Shown one piece after another: positions 17,946 to 27,893 of a stretch of DNA of 64,000 nt; position 1 is the first letter of the stretch, and each line of letters starts with the position of its first letter. The stretch is from Nocardioides plantarum (GTDB lineage Bacteria; Actinomycetota; Actinomycetes; Propionibacteriales; Nocardioidaceae): positions 248,001 through 312,000 of the forward strand of contig NZ_VDMS01000001.1 in the NCBI RefSeq assembly GCF_006346395.1, written 5' to 3'. Below the pieces are notes generated by a model that was not told the DNA's origin, made no database searches, and saw only the letters and a list, made by a program, of their open reading frames with translations. The position numbers and the translations under genes were made by a program.

Positions 17946-18401
17946 CTAGAGCTCGAACTCCGAGGGGTCGATGCCGACGGCGTGGCAGGCCTCGCGGACG
18001 ACGGCCTTCTCCTGGTCGTCGAAGTTGCCGTCGGCGCCGCCGATGATGATGCCGATCTGGATGACCGCGCGTGCCTCGGCGGGCTTCTTCTTGGTCTTGC
18101 CGACCAGCTGGACGAGCTCGACCTTGCCGAGCTGGTAGTCGGCGGCCAGCTTGTTGCAGTTGTCCTCGAAGCGGCTGCTCAGGGTGTCGGGCGGGAAGTT
18201 GCCGAGCGCGGCGTTGGAGGTGATCAGGCTCGACACCTTCTGGCGCTCGGCGGCATCGACGGTGCCGTCGGCGGCCGCGACCAGGGCGCACATCGCCATG
18301 CTCGCGTCGCGGAACGCGCCGCTCTGCAGGTCGTTCTTCTTCGACAGCAGCTGCGCCTGCATGTCCTGGGTGGCCTGGCGGAGTCGGTTCCAGATGGGCA
18401 T
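17946..18401 (-). CDS. TerB-family tellurite-resistance-like protein
   Basis: 151 residues, all-helical TerB fold. The family signature is visible twice: AALVAAADGTVDAAERQKV (~40-58) and IGGADGNFDDQEKAVVREA (~115-133), acidic helix-loop segments thought to bind metal. TerB proteins belong to stress-response ter systems at the membrane, but no terC, terD or terZ gene is near, so tellurite resistance should not be assumed. The ATG is preceded by AAGGA. Confidence 0.88.
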   Translation of the reverse strand: MPIWNRLRQATQDMQAQLLSKKNDLQSGAFRDASMAMCALVAAADGTVDAAERQKVSSLITSNAALGNFPPDTLSSRFEDNCNKLAADYQLGKVELVQLVGKTKKKPAEARAVIQIGIIIGGADGNFDDQEKAVVREACHAVGIDPSEFEL

Positions 18402-18481
18402 GCGGTTCCTTCACGGGTCGGTGGGGGTGGTCGTCACCCATCGTGCCCGAGCGCACAACCTCCGGGTGAGCCCCGGTCTGG

Positions 18482-18487
18482 GAGGCT
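18482..18487 (+). promoter_or_regulatory. -10 hexamer of the TIGR01777 epimerase gene
   Basis: GAGGCT, six bases before the ATG at 18494. Confidence 0.45.
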
Positions 18488-18493
18488 GAGGAC

Positions 18494-19411
18494 ATGTCGA
18501 CTCCCCTCTCGATCGTGCTCGCCGGCGGTTCCGGCTTCCTCGGCCACCACCTGCGCGAGGCGCTGCGCGAGCGCGGCCACCGCGTCACCTCGCTCGTACG
18601 CCGCGAGGCGGCCGGGCCCGACGAGTCCACCTGGGACCCGTACGCCGGGCAGGTCGACCGCACCCTGGTGCGCACCGCCGACGTCGTCGTCAACCTCGCC
18701 GGTGCCCCCACCCTCGGCAACCCGCACTCCAAGAAGTGGGCCCGCGAGCTGCGCGAGAGCCGGGTGGTGACCACGCGGCTCCTCGCCGAGACCATCGCCG
18801 GTGCCGGGTCCGAGCACCGGCCGGCGTACTTGGCCGGCAACGGCATCTCCTACTACGGCGACCACGGCTCGGCGGTGCTGACCGAGGCCTCCGACACCCG
18901 CGGGCACGCCCTGCTGACCGACGTGACCCGTGAGTGGCAGGCCGCGGCCGACCCGGCGGTGGCGGCCGGAGCCCGGGTCTGCGTGCTGCGCACCGCGCCG
19001 GTGATGGATCGGCGCGCGGCCCCGCTGCAGCCGCTGCGGCTGCTCTTCAAGGCCGGCCTCGGCGGCCGGATGGGCAACGGTCGCCAGCACATGCCGATGA
19101 TCTCGCTACGCGACTGGGTCGGGGCCGTGGTCCACCTCGCCGAGCACCCGGACGTGTCTGGCCCGGTCAACCTGTGCCTGCCCCAGGCGCCCACCAACGC
19201 CGAGTTCACCCGGGCCCTCGCCTCCGCCGTACGACGCCCCGCCTTCATGCGGGTGCCGGGCGCGGCCCTCAGGGTCGCCGGCGGAGCCATGGCTCCCGAG
19301 CTGCTCGGGTCGCTCAACGTGCGGCCCGCGGCGCTGCTGGCCTCGGGGTTCGTCTTCGCCGACCCCGACCTCGAGTCGACCCTCAGGACCGCGCTGGCGG
19401 CTGGGGACTGA
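18494..19411 (+). CDS. TIGR01777-family SDR epimerase-like protein
   Basis: 305 residues of the extended short-chain dehydrogenase fold. NAD(P)-binding GGSGFLGHHL starts at residue ~11; the family's C-terminal half includes RMGNGRQHMPMISLRDWV and the PVNLCLPQAPTNAEFT segment. Substrate unknown. It takes the place of Rv2216 between sucB and lipB in the mycobacterial order. Its last 29 bp overlap the end of the convergent gene. Confidence 0.88.
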   Translation: MSTPLSIVLAGGSGFLGHHLREALRERGHRVTSLVRREAAGPDESTWDPYAGQVDRTLVRTADVVVNLAGAPTLGNPHSKKWARELRESRVVTTRLLAETIAGAGSEHRPAYLAGNGISYYGDHGSAVLTEASDTRGHALLTDVTREWQAAADPAVAAGARVCVLRTAPVMDRRAAPLQPLRLLFKAGLGGRMGNGRQHMPMISLRDWVGAVVHLAEHPDVSGPVNLCLPQAPTNAEFTRALASAVRRPAFMRVPGAALRVAGGAMAPELLGSLNVRPAALLASGFVFADPDLESTLRTALAAGD

Positions 19412-19955
19412 CCGACGCCACCCGCCAGCGGCCGGCGGTGCGGACCAGCACGATCCGCCGGGTCGAGGGCCGGTCGCGCGGCAGGCCACCGACGCTCGCC
19501 ACCCCCGCGACCCCGACCTGCGCGACCCGGTCGGTGACCACCAGCACCAACCGTCGTCCGCGATCGGACAACACCTGCAGCCGCAGCACCTGCGTGGTGA
19601 GCTCGGTGACGCGGGCGCCGCGGTGGGTCCAGGCGCGCAGCATCGCGATGTCACGGGCTCCGGCGACCGACCCCGGCGTGTAGAGCCGGGCCAGCGCGGC
19701 CGGGTCGGCGCGCCTCCAGGCCCGCTCCCGGTCGGCGTCCCACCGGCGGAGCACCTCGCGCGCCCGGTGACGCGGGTGCGCGGACGGGGTGGCGGACTGC
19801 TCAGGCGCAAGGCGCGGCACCGTCGTCGGGTCCCCGACACCGCCGTCACCGTCGTCGGCGACACCCAGCACCAGCACGCCGCAGGTCACGACCACCCCGC
19901 AGAGCCCACCGGCCAGCACGCTGAGCAGCACGCGCGTGAGGGTCCGGGTCGACAT
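19383..19955 (-). CDS. Hypothetical membrane-anchored protein
   Basis: 190 residues. A membrane helix at ~8-30 (VLLSVLAGGLCGVVVTCGVL) follows a short basic start. The outer part has a Pro/Thr-rich stretch and then a domain resembling NTF2-like folds (REVLRRWDADRERAWRRAD, ALARLYTPGSVAGARD, RRIVLVRTAGRWRVASV). Function unknown. It shares 29 bp with the convergent epimerase gene, so both stops lie inside each other's coding region. Confidence 0.72.
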   Translation of the reverse strand: MSTRTLTRVLLSVLAGGLCGVVVTCGVLVLGVADDGDGGVGDPTTVPRLAPEQSATPSAHPRHRAREVLRRWDADRERAWRRADPAALARLYTPGSVAGARDIAMLRAWTHRGARVTELTTQVLRLQVLSDRGRRLVLVVTDRVAQVGVAGVASVGGLPRDRPSTRRIVLVRTAGRWRVASVSPQPPARS

Positions 19956-20041
19956 GGCTCCAGTAGAGCCGAGATCCGACCCACCGTGCCGAGGTCATCC
20001 ACAGGCCCGCGGGCACCCCGGCCCCCCGCGCACGACGCGCG

Positions 20042-20047
20042 TAGGCT
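20042..20047 (+). promoter_or_regulatory. -10 hexamer of lipB
   Basis: TAGGCT with a six-base gap to the GTG at 20054. Confidence 0.6.
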
Positions 20048-20053
20048 GAGCGG

Positions 20054-20785
20054 GTGCTGAGCTTCCAGGTCGCCGGGCTCGGGTCCGACGCCGTCGACTA
20101 CCTCGCCGCGTGGGACCTCCAGCGTGCCGTGCACGCCGGGGTCGTCGAGGGCTCCCGCCCCCCGACCGTGCTCCTGCTCGAGCACCCGCCGGTCTACACC
20201 GCGGGCAAGCGCACCGACGCCCACGAGCGACCGGCCGATCCCGGCGGCGCCCAGGTGGTCGACGTCGACCGCGGCGGCAAGATCACCTTCCACGGGCCGG
20301 GTCAGCTCGTCGGCTACCCGATCGTCGCGCTGCCCGACCACGTCAAGGTCGTCGACTACGTCCGGCGCGTCGAGGAGGCCCTGATCGCCGTGTGCGCCGA
20401 CCTCGGCGTCGAGACCGCGCGCGTGCCCGGCCGCAGCGGCGTGTGGCTGCGCGCCGACGTCGAGCGCGGCCTGCCCGAGCGCAAGGTCGCCGCCCTCGGC
20501 ATCCGCGTCAGCCGCGGCGTGACCATGCACGGCTTCTCGCTCAACTGCGACGTCGACCTGTCCTGGTACGACCGGTTCGTCCCCTGCGGCATCGCCGACG
20601 CCGGCGTCACGACGCTGTCGGTCGAGACCGGCCGACCGGTCACGGTGCCCGACGTCCTCCCCCTGGTCGAGCGGCACCTGCGAGACCTGCTCGCCTGGGC
20701 GCCGTACGACGCCACGCCCGACTACGAGCCGCGCCCCGAGCCCGGCCGCGCGCCGCGCATCGAGCTGGTCCGTCCCGGCGGTTGA
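20054..20785 (+). CDS. lipB: Octanoyltransferase
   Basis: 243 residues, leaderless GTG start. Moves octanoate from acyl carrier protein to the lipoyl-domain lysine; LipA then inserts sulfur. The substrate motif [19 protein letters not shown] is at ~74-92, the conserved lysine in [17 protein letters not shown] and the acyl-thioester cysteine in [11 protein letters not shown]. Targets include the two lipoyl domains of SucB. Separated from lipA by three genes instead of being adjacent. Confidence 0.96.
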   Translation: MLSFQVAGLGSDAVDYLAAWDLQRAVHAGVVEGSRPPTVLLLEHPPVYTAGKRTDAHERPADPGGAQVVDVDRGGKITFHGPGQLVGYPIVALPDHVKVVDYVRRVEEALIAVCADLGVETARVPGRSGVWLRADVERGLPERKVAALGIRVSRGVTMHGFSLNCDVDLSWYDRFVPCGIADAGVTTLSVETGRPVTVPDVLPLVERHLRDLLAWAPYDATPDYEPRPEPGRAPRIELVRPGG

Positions 20786-20884
20786 CCGCTCGCCGCTGAC
20801 GCGCCGGCGGTGGCCCGCGCGGCGTACCCGTGATCCGGCGGCCGGCCGTGGTCTGATGTCGTCCGCCGACGACGAGGAGCACGT

Positions 20885-21829
20885 GTGAGTGAGCTGGTGA
20901 TCGAGACCATCGGGCTGCGCAAGGAGTTCCGCGGGCGCCGCGGGACCCGGGTCGCGGTGCACGACCTCGACCTGGCCGTGCCCGCTGGCGGGGTGCACGG
21001 CTTCCTGGGGCCCAACGGATCGGGCAAGACCACGACGATCAGGATGCTGCTGGGCCTGGCCCGCGCCACCGGTGGCCAGATGCGGCTCTTCGGCCAGGTG
21101 GTTCCCGCGCACCTGCCCGCGGTGATCGACCGCGTCGGTGCGGTCGTGGAGTCGCCGAAGTTCTCCCCCCACCTCACCGGGGGCCGCAACCTGCTGCTGC
21201 TCTCGCGCAGCATCGGCGCCCCGGACACCCAGGTCGACCAGGCCCTGGAGACCGTCGGGCTCACCGGGCGCGACCGGGACCGCTACAAGTCCTACTCACT
21301 CGGCATGAAGCAGCGCCTGGCGATCGCCGCGACGCTGCTCAAGGACCCCCAGCTGCTGATCCTCGACGAGCCCACCAACGGCCTGGACCCCGCAGGGATC
21401 CGCGAGATCCGCGAGACCATCCGCGACCTCGGCGAGCGCGGGGTCACCGTGCTGCTGAGCTCGCACATCCTCGCCGAGGTGCAGCAGGTCTGCACCTCGG
21501 CCACGATCATCGGCAACGGCCGGCTGCTGGCCTCCGGACGCGTCGACGACCTCATCGGCGGCGGTGCGACGGCGTACGCCGTCACCGTGGCCGATCCCGG
21601 CCCGGCCACCCGGGCGCTCGCCGCCGCCGGCCTCGCCGCGACACCGGTCGACGAGGGGCTGCGCGTCGAGACCGACGACCCGGCCCTGGTCACCCGGACC
21701 CTCGGCGAGGCCGGCATCTGGCTGACCTCGCTGACGCCGCTGCGCCGAGACCTCGAGTCGGTCTTCCTCGAGCTCACCACGACCGACACCCTCGGCCACC
21801 AGACCGCCACCGGGGACGGTGCCGCATGA
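20885..21829 (+). CDS. ABC transporter ATP-binding protein
   Basis: 314 residues, GTG start behind GAGGAG. Walker A GPNGSGKTT (~40), signature YSLGMKQRLAIA, Walker B LLILDEPTNGLDPAG and the H-loop in LLSSHILAE are intact. The ~80-residue C-terminal extension is typical of DrrA/antibiotic-type exporters. The permease ATG overlaps its stop by 4 bp. This pair interrupts the lipB-lipA order of mycobacteria. Substrate unknown. Confidence 0.92.
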   Translation: MSELVIETIGLRKEFRGRRGTRVAVHDLDLAVPAGGVHGFLGPNGSGKTTTIRMLLGLARATGGQMRLFGQVVPAHLPAVIDRVGAVVESPKFSPHLTGGRNLLLLSRSIGAPDTQVDQALETVGLTGRDRDRYKSYSLGMKQRLAIAATLLKDPQLLILDEPTNGLDPAGIREIRETIRDLGERGVTVLLSSHILAEVQQVCTSATIIGNGRLLASGRVDDLIGGGATAYAVTVADPGPATRALAAAGLAATPVDEGLRVETDDPALVTRTLGEAGIWLTSLTPLRRDLESVFLELTTTDTLGHQTATGDGAA

Positions 21830-22818
21830 GGCTCCTTCGTGTCGAGCTCACCCGCCTGCGGTGGCGCCGGGCCGTCCTGCTGCTCCTGGCCGCGACCGTC
21901 CTCGTCCCCGTGGTGCTCGCGATCGTCAAGGTCGCCGAGCTCGCTCCCCCAAGTCCCGACGCCTACGAGCAGGCCGTCGCCGCGGCTGAGCGCGAGGCGC
22001 AGCAGCCCTACGTCCAGGACTCGATCGAGGACTGCATCGCCAATCCCGACGACTACGTCGGCACCGCGATCGAGGACGTCGAAGGCGCCTGCCGCGACTC
22101 CTACGCCCCGGTCCCCGAGCAGTTCCTGCCCTCCTCGCTCGACCTCGCCTACGAGCGCGAGGACTCCGGCTACGTGGCGGCCGTCTTCGTCGGGATGATC
22201 GCCATCCTCATCGGCACGACGTTCGTCGGCCACGACTGGAACACCGGGTCGATGGGCAACCAGCTGCTCTTCGAGTCCCGACGGCTGCGGGTGTGGGGTG
22301 CGAAGGCGGTCGCGGTGACCGCCGCGACCGGGGTCGCTGCGGCCGTGGGCCTCTCTGCGTTCTGGTTCGTCCTGGCGGCCCGCTTCCAGCTCGCCGGGGT
22401 GCACGTTCCCGACGGGGCTCTCCTCGCCGGCCTCGAGCAGGGCTGGCGCGGCGCCGGCGTCGCCGCACTGGCCGCCCTGGCCGGGTTCGCGATCACCATG
22501 CTGTCCCGCAGCACCGTCTTCACCCTGGGGCTGCTGCTCGGGATCGCGGTGGCCGGCGGCCTGCTCATCTCGTTCTTCGCCGACGACCCCGGCTGGGTCG
22601 ACCCGACCGTCAACGTCTCCGCCGTGATCCAGGACGGCACGACGTACTACGTCGACGTGCCCGAGTCGTGCTACTCCGACACGAGCTACGACGACACCGG
22701 CGACTGCGCCTCGGAGAGAAGGCGCAGCCTGGGTCAGGGGCTCGGCTACCTCGCGATCCTGACACCCGTGGTCGTGGGGGCCTCGGCCGTCTCCTACCGC
22801 CGGCGCGACGTGCCCTGA
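21826..22818 (+). CDS. ABC transporter permease
   Basis: 330 residues. First membrane helix at ~16-38, then an unusually large outside loop (~40-105) with two cysteines (EDCIAN, EGACRDS), then helices around 118-138, 155-180, 205-225, 230-250 and near the C-terminus. A second cysteine-bearing loop (PESCYSDTSYDDTGDCASE) lies before the last helix, so disulfides outside the membrane are plausible. Forms the transporter with the preceding ATPase by ATGA coupling. Confidence 0.85.
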   Translation: MRLLRVELTRLRWRRAVLLLLAATVLVPVVLAIVKVAELAPPSPDAYEQAVAAAEREAQQPYVQDSIEDCIANPDDYVGTAIEDVEGACRDSYAPVPEQFLPSSLDLAYEREDSGYVAAVFVGMIAILIGTTFVGHDWNTGSMGNQLLFESRRLRVWGAKAVAVTAATGVAAAVGLSAFWFVLAARFQLAGVHVPDGALLAGLEQGWRGAGVAALAALAGFAITMLSRSTVFTLGLLLGIAVAGGLLISFFADDPGWVDPTVNVSAVIQDGTTYYVDVPESCYSDTSYDDTGDCASERRRSLGQGLGYLAILTPVVVGASAVSYRRRDVP

Positions 22819-22872
22819 GCCGCAGGCCTGTCCCGGCCGGAATACCTACCGTCCCGACCCGTTGGGCCAGGT

Positions 22873-23742
22873 ATGGAGATCCTGCTGACCGGGGCGACCG
22901 GCTACATCGGCAACGCCGTGCTCGAACGACTGCTGGCGACGGGCCACGAGGTCCGTGCCGTGGTGCGCAGCGAGGAGAGGGCCGCAGCGGTCCGGGCGGT
23001 CGGGGTGACCCCGGTCGTCGGGGACCTGCTCGACACCGGCTGGTTGCGCGGCCAGCTCGACACCGTGCAGGGCGCCATCCACACCGCGGCCGGCAGCGAC
23101 GAGAACGACCCGGCGCTCAACGACTCCGTCATCGACGCGGTCCTGGGGTCGTTCGCCGGCACCGACAAGCCGTTCGTGCACACCGGCGGCGTCTGGACCT
23201 ACGGCGAGGGCTCCGACATCCGCGACGACGACCCGCAGCAGCCGCCCGCGATCACCTCGTGGCGGCCCGCCGGCGAGGAGCGGCTCCTGGCCGCCGACGT
23301 CCGCGCGTCGGTCGTGCGGCCCGGCATCGTCTACGGCCACGGCGCCGGCATCCCCGCGATGCTCGCGGGCGGGCCGCGTGACGACTCCGGTGCCCTGGTG
23401 CTGATCGGCAGCGGTGAGCAGCACTGGCCGACCGTGCACGTCGACGACCTCGCCGACCTCTACCTGCACGTCCTCGGCAACGCCCCGGGCGGATCGGCGT
23501 ACGTCGGCGCCAGCGGCACCAACCCGACCGTCCGCGAGCTCGGCGAGGCCGTCGTGGGCCCGGACGGCTCCGTCGTGCGCGGCAGCGCCGAGGAGGCCTC
23601 GGGCCGCTTCGGACCGGCCTTCGCCGAGGCCCTCCTGCTCGACCAGCGGTCCTCGGCCCCGGCGGCCAGGTCGCTCGGCTGGCAGCCGTCGGCCCCGGCG
23701 CTCGTCGACCTGCTCCGCGACGGCTACCCGGCCGACCGGTGA
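22873..23742 (+). CDS. NAD-dependent epimerase/dehydratase-family protein
   Basis: 289 residues, atypical/extended SDR fold: nucleotide-binding [15 protein letters not shown] at the N-terminus, then [12 protein letters not shown] and [13 protein letters not shown]. The usual YxxxK pair is not obvious, so it may be an atypical SDR (NmrA-like) with unclear chemistry. The lipA frame begins upstream of its stop, but the preferred lipA start is 30 bp beyond it. Confidence 0.82.
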   Translation: MEILLTGATGYIGNAVLERLLATGHEVRAVVRSEERAAAVRAVGVTPVVGDLLDTGWLRGQLDTVQGAIHTAAGSDENDPALNDSVIDAVLGSFAGTDKPFVHTGGVWTYGEGSDIRDDDPQQPPAITSWRPAGEERLLAADVRASVVRPGIVYGHGAGIPAMLAGGPRDDSGALVLIGSGEQHWPTVHVDDLADLYLHVLGNAPGGSAYVGASGTNPTVRELGEAVVGPDGSVVRGSAEEASGRFGPAFAEALLLDQRSSAPAARSLGWQPSAPALVDLLRDGYPADR

Positions 23743-23758
23743 GTGCCCGCGAGCGACG

Positions 23759-23764
23759 TAGGAT
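23759..23764 (+). promoter_or_regulatory. -10 hexamer of lipA
   Basis: TAGGAT, seven bases before the GTG at 23772, favouring that start over the in-frame GTG at 23739. Confidence 0.6.
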
Positions 23765-23771
23765 CGACGAA

Positions 23772-24722
23772 GTGAGCACCACCTCCCTGCCGACCAACCC
23801 CACTCCCGAGGGCCGCAAGCTGCTACGCCTCGAGGTCCGCAACGCCGAGACCCCGATCGAGCGCAAGCCCGAGTGGATCAAGACCCGCGCCAAGATGGGT
23901 CCCGAATACAACGCGCTGCAGAAGCTGGTCAAGGACGAGGGCCTCCACACCGTCTGCCAGGAGGCGGGCTGCCCCAACATCTTCGAGTGCTGGGAGGACC
24001 GCGAGGCGACCTTCCTCATCGGTGGCGAGCAGTGCACCCGGCGCTGCGACTTCTGCCAGATCGACACCGGCAAGCCCGACCCGCTCGACCGCGACGAGCC
24101 CCGTCGCGTCGCCGAGTCGGTGCAGAAGATGCAGCTGCGCTACGCCACCATCACCGGCGTGGCCCGCGACGACCTGCCCGACGGCGGCGCCTGGCTCTAC
24201 GCCGAGACCGTGCGGATGATCCACGAGCTCAACCCCGGCATCGGGGTCGAGAACCTGATCCCCGACTTCAACGGCCGCCCCGAGCAGCTGGCGGAGGTCT
24301 TCGAGTCGCGGCCCGAGGTGCTGGCCCACAACGTCGAGACGGTGCCGCGCATCTTCAAGCGGATCCGTCCGGCGTTCCGCTACGAGCGCTCCCTCGACGT
24401 GATCACCGCGGCCCGCGACTTCGGCCTGGTCACCAAGTCCAACCTCATCCTCGGCATGGGCGAGACCCGTGAGGAGGTCTCGCAGGCCCTGCGCGACCTG
24501 CACGGCGCCGGGTGCGAGCTCATCACCGTCACCCAGTACCTCCGCCCCTCGGTGCGCCACCACCCCGTCGAGCGCTGGGTCAAGCCCGAGGAGTTCGTCG
24601 AGCTCGCCGCCGAGGCCGAGGAGATCGGGTTCTCCGGGGTGCTCTCGGGCCCGCTCGTGCGTTCGTCCTACCGTGCCGGTCGGTTGTACCGTCAGGCGAT
24701 GGACGCCCGCGCGACCGTCTGA
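23772..24722 (+). CDS. lipA: Lipoyl synthase
   Basis: 316 residues from the GTG at 23772. Radical-SAM enzyme that inserts two sulfurs into octanoyl groups placed by LipB. Both clusters are visible: the sacrificial [4Fe-4S] ligands in [12 protein letters not shown], the SAM cluster CTRRCDFC, and the closing R-S-S-Y of the auxiliary cluster (VRSSYRAG) near the C-terminus. An upstream in-frame GTG (23739) would add 11 residues and overlap the epimerase gene; the -10 hexamer argues against it. Confidence 0.96.
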   Translation: MSTTSLPTNPTPEGRKLLRLEVRNAETPIERKPEWIKTRAKMGPEYNALQKLVKDEGLHTVCQEAGCPNIFECWEDREATFLIGGEQCTRRCDFCQIDTGKPDPLDRDEPRRVAESVQKMQLRYATITGVARDDLPDGGAWLYAETVRMIHELNPGIGVENLIPDFNGRPEQLAEVFESRPEVLAHNVETVPRIFKRIRPAFRYERSLDVITAARDFGLVTKSNLILGMGETREEVSQALRDLHGAGCELITVTQYLRPSVRHHPVERWVKPEEFVELAAEAEEIGFSGVLSGPLVRSSYRAGRLYRQAMDARATV

Positions 24723-24767
24723 CCGACGTTCCGCCCGATCGAGCACAAGAGCGAGGCAGCGACACCC

Positions 24768-25520
24768 ATGGCCAAGGAGCCCAAGGCCCCCAAGTCCCCG
24801 AAGACCCCGAAGGTCAAGGAGACCGACCCGACCAAGATGAGTCGGAGTCGTCAGATCGTCGAGACCTACCGGATGTCGAAGGAGCACGACCCTCGACTCG
24901 GGCTCTGGATGCTCGGGGCGTTCGTGGTGTTCGGCGCGATCGGCTTCGCGCTGGTCTTCCTCGCCTTCGGCGGGCCCGGCACCTTCGGCCTGGTCATCGC
25001 GATCCTGATCGGCGTCCTGATGGGCGTGCTCGGCACGATGATCGTCTTCAGCCGACGCGCCCAGCGCGCGGCCTACCACCGTCTCGACGGCCGCGTCGGC
25101 GGCGGCGCGCAGGCGCTGACCATGCTGCGTCGCGGCTGGAACGTCGAGCAGATGGTCGGCTTCACCAAGCAGCAGGACATGGTCCACCGCGTGGTCGGGC
25201 CTCCCGGAATCGTCCTGGTCGGCGAGGGCAACGCCCACCGGCTGCGGGCGCTGATGGTCTCCGAGCGCAAGAAGCACGAGCGGGTCGCCTTCGCCACGCC
25301 CATCCACGAGGTCGTCGTCGGCAACGACGAGGGTCAGGTCCCGCTGCCCAAGCTCGTGCGCCACGTCCAGAAGCTCGGCCGCCAGGTCAAGCCGGCCGAG
25401 ATCACCGACATCCTGCAGCGGCTCAAGGCACTCGACGCCCAGCGCCCCCGCATCCCCCTGCCGCGCGGCCCCGTGCCGACGTCGATGAAGGGCATGCGCG
25501 GCAACATGCGCGGCCGCTGA
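24768..25520 (+). CDS. DUF4191 family membrane protein
   Basis: 250 residues. A Lys/Pro-rich N-terminus (~30 residues, repeated PK-type steps) precedes two membrane helices (~45-67 and ~72-95), then a cytosolic domain with VGPPGIVLVGEG and KKHERVAFATPIHEVVVG, ending in a basic tail. It follows lipA as in M. tuberculosis (Rv2219). Function is unknown in the family; position between lipA and glnA is strongly conserved. Confidence 0.9.
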   Translation: MAKEPKAPKSPKTPKVKETDPTKMSRSRQIVETYRMSKEHDPRLGLWMLGAFVVFGAIGFALVFLAFGGPGTFGLVIAILIGVLMGVLGTMIVFSRRAQRAAYHRLDGRVGGGAQALTMLRRGWNVEQMVGFTKQQDMVHRVVGPPGIVLVGEGNAHRLRALMVSERKKHERVAFATPIHEVVVGNDEGQVPLPKLVRHVQKLGRQVKPAEITDILQRLKALDAQRPRIPLPRGPVPTSMKGMRGNMRGR

Positions 25521-25536
25521 TCCTCGCGACCGCCGA

Positions 25537-25971
25537 CTATCGGCCGACGCGCCCCTGCGGGGTCGCGGCGACCAACGCCCGGAACGTGTCGATCGTGACC
25601 GTCGCCGTGCCCGCGACGACGTCGTGCAGCCCACGGCCGTCGGGTCGGAAGACCAGCGGCGGGATCACCAGGGCGACCAGCACCTGGCGCAGGAGCAGAC
25701 GCAGCGGGTTGATCGGGCGCAGCACCCCGTCGGCCGGTACGACGCGCAGCCGGGTCGCGATCTTGCCGAACGACCCACCCAGCAGCCAGGTGAAGACCAC
25801 GCTCTCGAGCACGTAGACGCCCAGGGTGACGAACGTGCCCGGGCTGCCCGGCTCGAAGTAGTCCTCGGCCCCGCCCACGACGACGATCGCCACGAGGGTC
25901 GAGGCGATCCAGTCGACCAGTAGGGCGAGGATCCGACGCCCCCAGGACGCGGTGGGGATGGCGTCGTTCAC
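25537..25971 (-). CDS. RDD-family membrane protein
   Basis: 144 residues, GTG start. The RDD signature is recognisable as [16 protein letters not shown] near the N-terminus and in the second half. Three hydrophobic segments (~13-33, ~43-62, ~92-112). Such proteins are unassigned membrane proteins; the equivalent gene (Rv2219A) also lies next to glnA in mycobacteria. TAGGCT six bases before the GTG; its promoter is back-to-back with the glnA control region. Confidence 0.85.
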   Translation of the reverse strand: MNDAIPTASWGRRILALLVDWIASTLVAIVVVGGAEDYFEPGSPGTFVTLGVYVLESVVFTWLLGGSFGKIATRLRVVPADGVLRPINPLRLLLRQVLVALVIPPLVFRPDGRGLHDVVAGTATVTIDTFRALVAATPQGRVGR

Positions 25972-25977
25972 GTGGTC

Positions 25978-25983
25978 AGCCTA
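25978..25983 (-). promoter_or_regulatory. -10 hexamer of the RDD gene
   Basis: TAGGCT on the minus strand, six bases before the GTG at 25971. Confidence 0.6.
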
Positions 25984-26040
25984 GGCGGCAGGCGGTGCGG
26001 GCGACCGCGTGGCCGGTCGCGACCAGCGGTGGAGACACCT

Positions 26041-26078
26041 GTTACGCCGTGGAAACAAACCGGATACGGTCGGGAAAC
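26041..26078 (+). promoter_or_regulatory. GlnR-type operator of glnA
   Basis: Four half-sites at exact N6 spacing: GTTAC (26041-26045), GAAAC (26052-26056), GATAC (26063-26067), GAAAC (26074-26078). This matches the actinomycete GlnR pattern gTnAc-N6-GaAAc repeated on one DNA face, 22 bp per full site. It ends 75 bp before the glnA ATG. Confidence 0.8.
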
Positions 26079-26153
26079 AGCCCGAGAGTTACCTTTCGAG
26101 CACCACTGCCACGCGTTCGGCTGCCCCCACGATGGCGCAGCCAAGGAGGACGA

Positions 26154-27572
26154 ATGTTCAAAGACAGCGACGAGCTGCTCGCCTACGTGAAGGACGAGGG
26201 CGTCGAGATGATCGACGTCCGCTTCTGCGACCTGCCCGGCATCATGCAGCACTTCACCGTCCCGGTGTCGTCCTTCGACCAGAGCGTCTTCGACGACGGC
26301 CTCGGCTTCGACGGCTCCTCGATCCGTGGCTTCCAGGCCATCAACGAGTCCGACATGTCGCTCTTCCCGGACCCGACGACGGCCTACCTCGACCCGTTCC
26401 GTACGGCGAAGACGCTGGTCATCAACTTCTTCATCCACGACCCGATCACCGGCGAGCCCTACTCGCGCGACCCGCGCAACATCGCCCGCAAGGCGCTGGC
26501 CTACCTGTCCACCACGGGCATCGCCGACACCGCGTTCTTCGCGCCCGAGGCCGAGTTCTACATCTTCGACAAGGTCCGCTACTCGACCGGCGTCAACGAG
26601 AGCTACTACCACATCGACTCCGTCGAGGGCTGGTGGAACTCCGGCGCCGAGGGCGACAACCTGGGCTACAAAACCCGCCTCAAGGGCGGCTACTTCCCGG
26701 TCGCGCCTTACGACCACTACACCGACCTGCGCGACGAGATGGTCAAGAACCTCGAGGCCAGCGGGCTGCTCGTCGAGCGCGCCCACCACGAGGTCGGCAC
26801 GGCCGGCCAGGCCGAGATCAACTACCGCTTCGACACGCTGCTCAAGGCCGCCGACGACGTGATGAAGTTCAAGTACATCATCAAGAACACGGCGTGGGCC
26901 AACCAGAAGTCGGTCACCTTCATGCCCAAGCCGATCTTCGGCGACAACGGCTCCGGCATGCACGTCCACCAGTCGCTGTGGAACGGCGGCGAGCCGCTGT
27001 TCTACGACGAGACCGGCTACGGCGGGCTGTCCGACATGGCGCGCTGGTACATCGGCGGCATCCTCAAGCACGCCCCGTCGCTGCTGGCCTTCACGAACCC
27101 GACGGTGAACTCGTTCCACCGCCTGGTCCCCGGCTTCGAGGCGCCGATCTCGCTGGTCTACTCCTCGCGCAACCGCTCGGCGTCGGTCCGGATCCCGATC
27201 ACCGGCTCCAACCCCAAGGCCAAGCGCATCGAGACCCGCTTCCCGGACCCGTCGGCCAACCCCTACCTGGCCTTCTCGGCCCTGCTGCTCGCCGGCATCG
27301 ACGGCATCAAGAACAAGATCGAGCCGGCCGCCCCGATCGACAAGGACATCTACGAGCTCCCGCCGGACGAGATGGCCGAGATCGACCAGGTGCCGACCTC
27401 CCTCGGCGCGGTCCTCGACGCCCTCGAGGCCGACCACGACTACCTGACGGCCGGCAACGTGTTCACGCCCGACCTGATCGAGACGTGGATCGACTACAAG
27501 CGCGTGCACGAGATCGCCCCGGTCCAGCTGCGCCCGCACCCGCACGAGTTCGAGCTCTACTACGACATCTGA
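26154..27572 (+). CDS. glnA: Glutamine synthetase, type I
   Basis: 472 residues from the ATG behind AAGGAGGA; a longer frame to 25995 crosses the operator and is rejected. Makes glutamine from glutamate, ammonia and ATP as a dodecamer. Seen: [28 protein letters not shown], the [13 protein letters not shown] active-site block and the adenylylation tyrosine in [10 protein letters not shown] (Tyr400), the residue modified by GlnE. Control is therefore likely both transcriptional (GlnR site) and by adenylylation. In mycobacteria glnE follows directly; here it is 20 kb away. Confidence 0.97.
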   Translation: MFKDSDELLAYVKDEGVEMIDVRFCDLPGIMQHFTVPVSSFDQSVFDDGLGFDGSSIRGFQAINESDMSLFPDPTTAYLDPFRTAKTLVINFFIHDPITGEPYSRDPRNIARKALAYLSTTGIADTAFFAPEAEFYIFDKVRYSTGVNESYYHIDSVEGWWNSGAEGDNLGYKTRLKGGYFPVAPYDHYTDLRDEMVKNLEASGLLVERAHHEVGTAGQAEINYRFDTLLKAADDVMKFKYIIKNTAWANQKSVTFMPKPIFGDNGSGMHVHQSLWNGGEPLFYDETGYGGLSDMARWYIGGILKHAPSLLAFTNPTVNSFHRLVPGFEAPISLVYSSRNRSASVRIPITGSNPKAKRIETRFPDPSANPYLAFSALLLAGIDGIKNKIEPAAPIDKDIYELPPDEMAEIDQVPTSLGAVLDALEADHDYLTAGNVFTPDLIETWIDYKRVHEIAPVQLRPHPHEFELYYDI

Positions 27573-27589
27573 TCGACCCCGATCGCGAC

Positions 27590-27624
27590 CGCCCCTCGGC
27601 AGCCTCACCGGCAGCCGGGGGGCG
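27590..27624 (+). terminator. Hairpin after glnA
   Basis: CGCCCCTCGGC / GCCGGGGGGCG, an 11-bp stem with one mismatch, 17 bp after the glnA stop. Confidence 0.6.
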
Positions 27625-27659
27625 CTGCGCGTCTCCTGACCTGAGGTGACTTCTTCAGC

Positions 27660-27893
27660 ATGACGCTCGACGGGGTGGGTTCGCTGCTCGGTCTCGTGGG
27701 CGCACCGTTCTGGCTCTACGCCGTCGGCACACTCGCGGTCACCCAACGCGATCCGGGAGGAGCAGTCGACCGGTCCGTAGCCCAGGTCCTCGCCGAGCTC
27801 CTCGCCGCCGAGGAGCGCTTCGTCGAGCGGCGGGTCGCCGCGCTCAGCAGGGCAGACCGAGCTCCTGGGTCGAAGATCCGTGCCATCTGGTGA
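27660..27893 (+). CDS. Small hypothetical protein, possible membrane segment
   Basis: 77 residues. GAGGTGA nine bases before the ATG is a fair ribosome site. A hydrophobic stretch (~8-27, LLGLVGAPFWLYAVGTLAV) is followed by an Ala/Glu-rich amphipathic helix. The last ~12 residues look like unrelated read-through, so it may be a truncated gene. I do not recognise a family. Confidence 0.4.
   Translation: MTLDGVGSLLGLVGAPFWLYAVGTLAVTQRDPGGAVDRSVAQVLAELLAAEERFVERRVAALSRADRAPGSKIRAIW

Noticed and set aside
17946..18401. Tellurite-resistance operon
   Set aside because: Only a TerB-like gene is present; no terC, terD or terZ neighbours.
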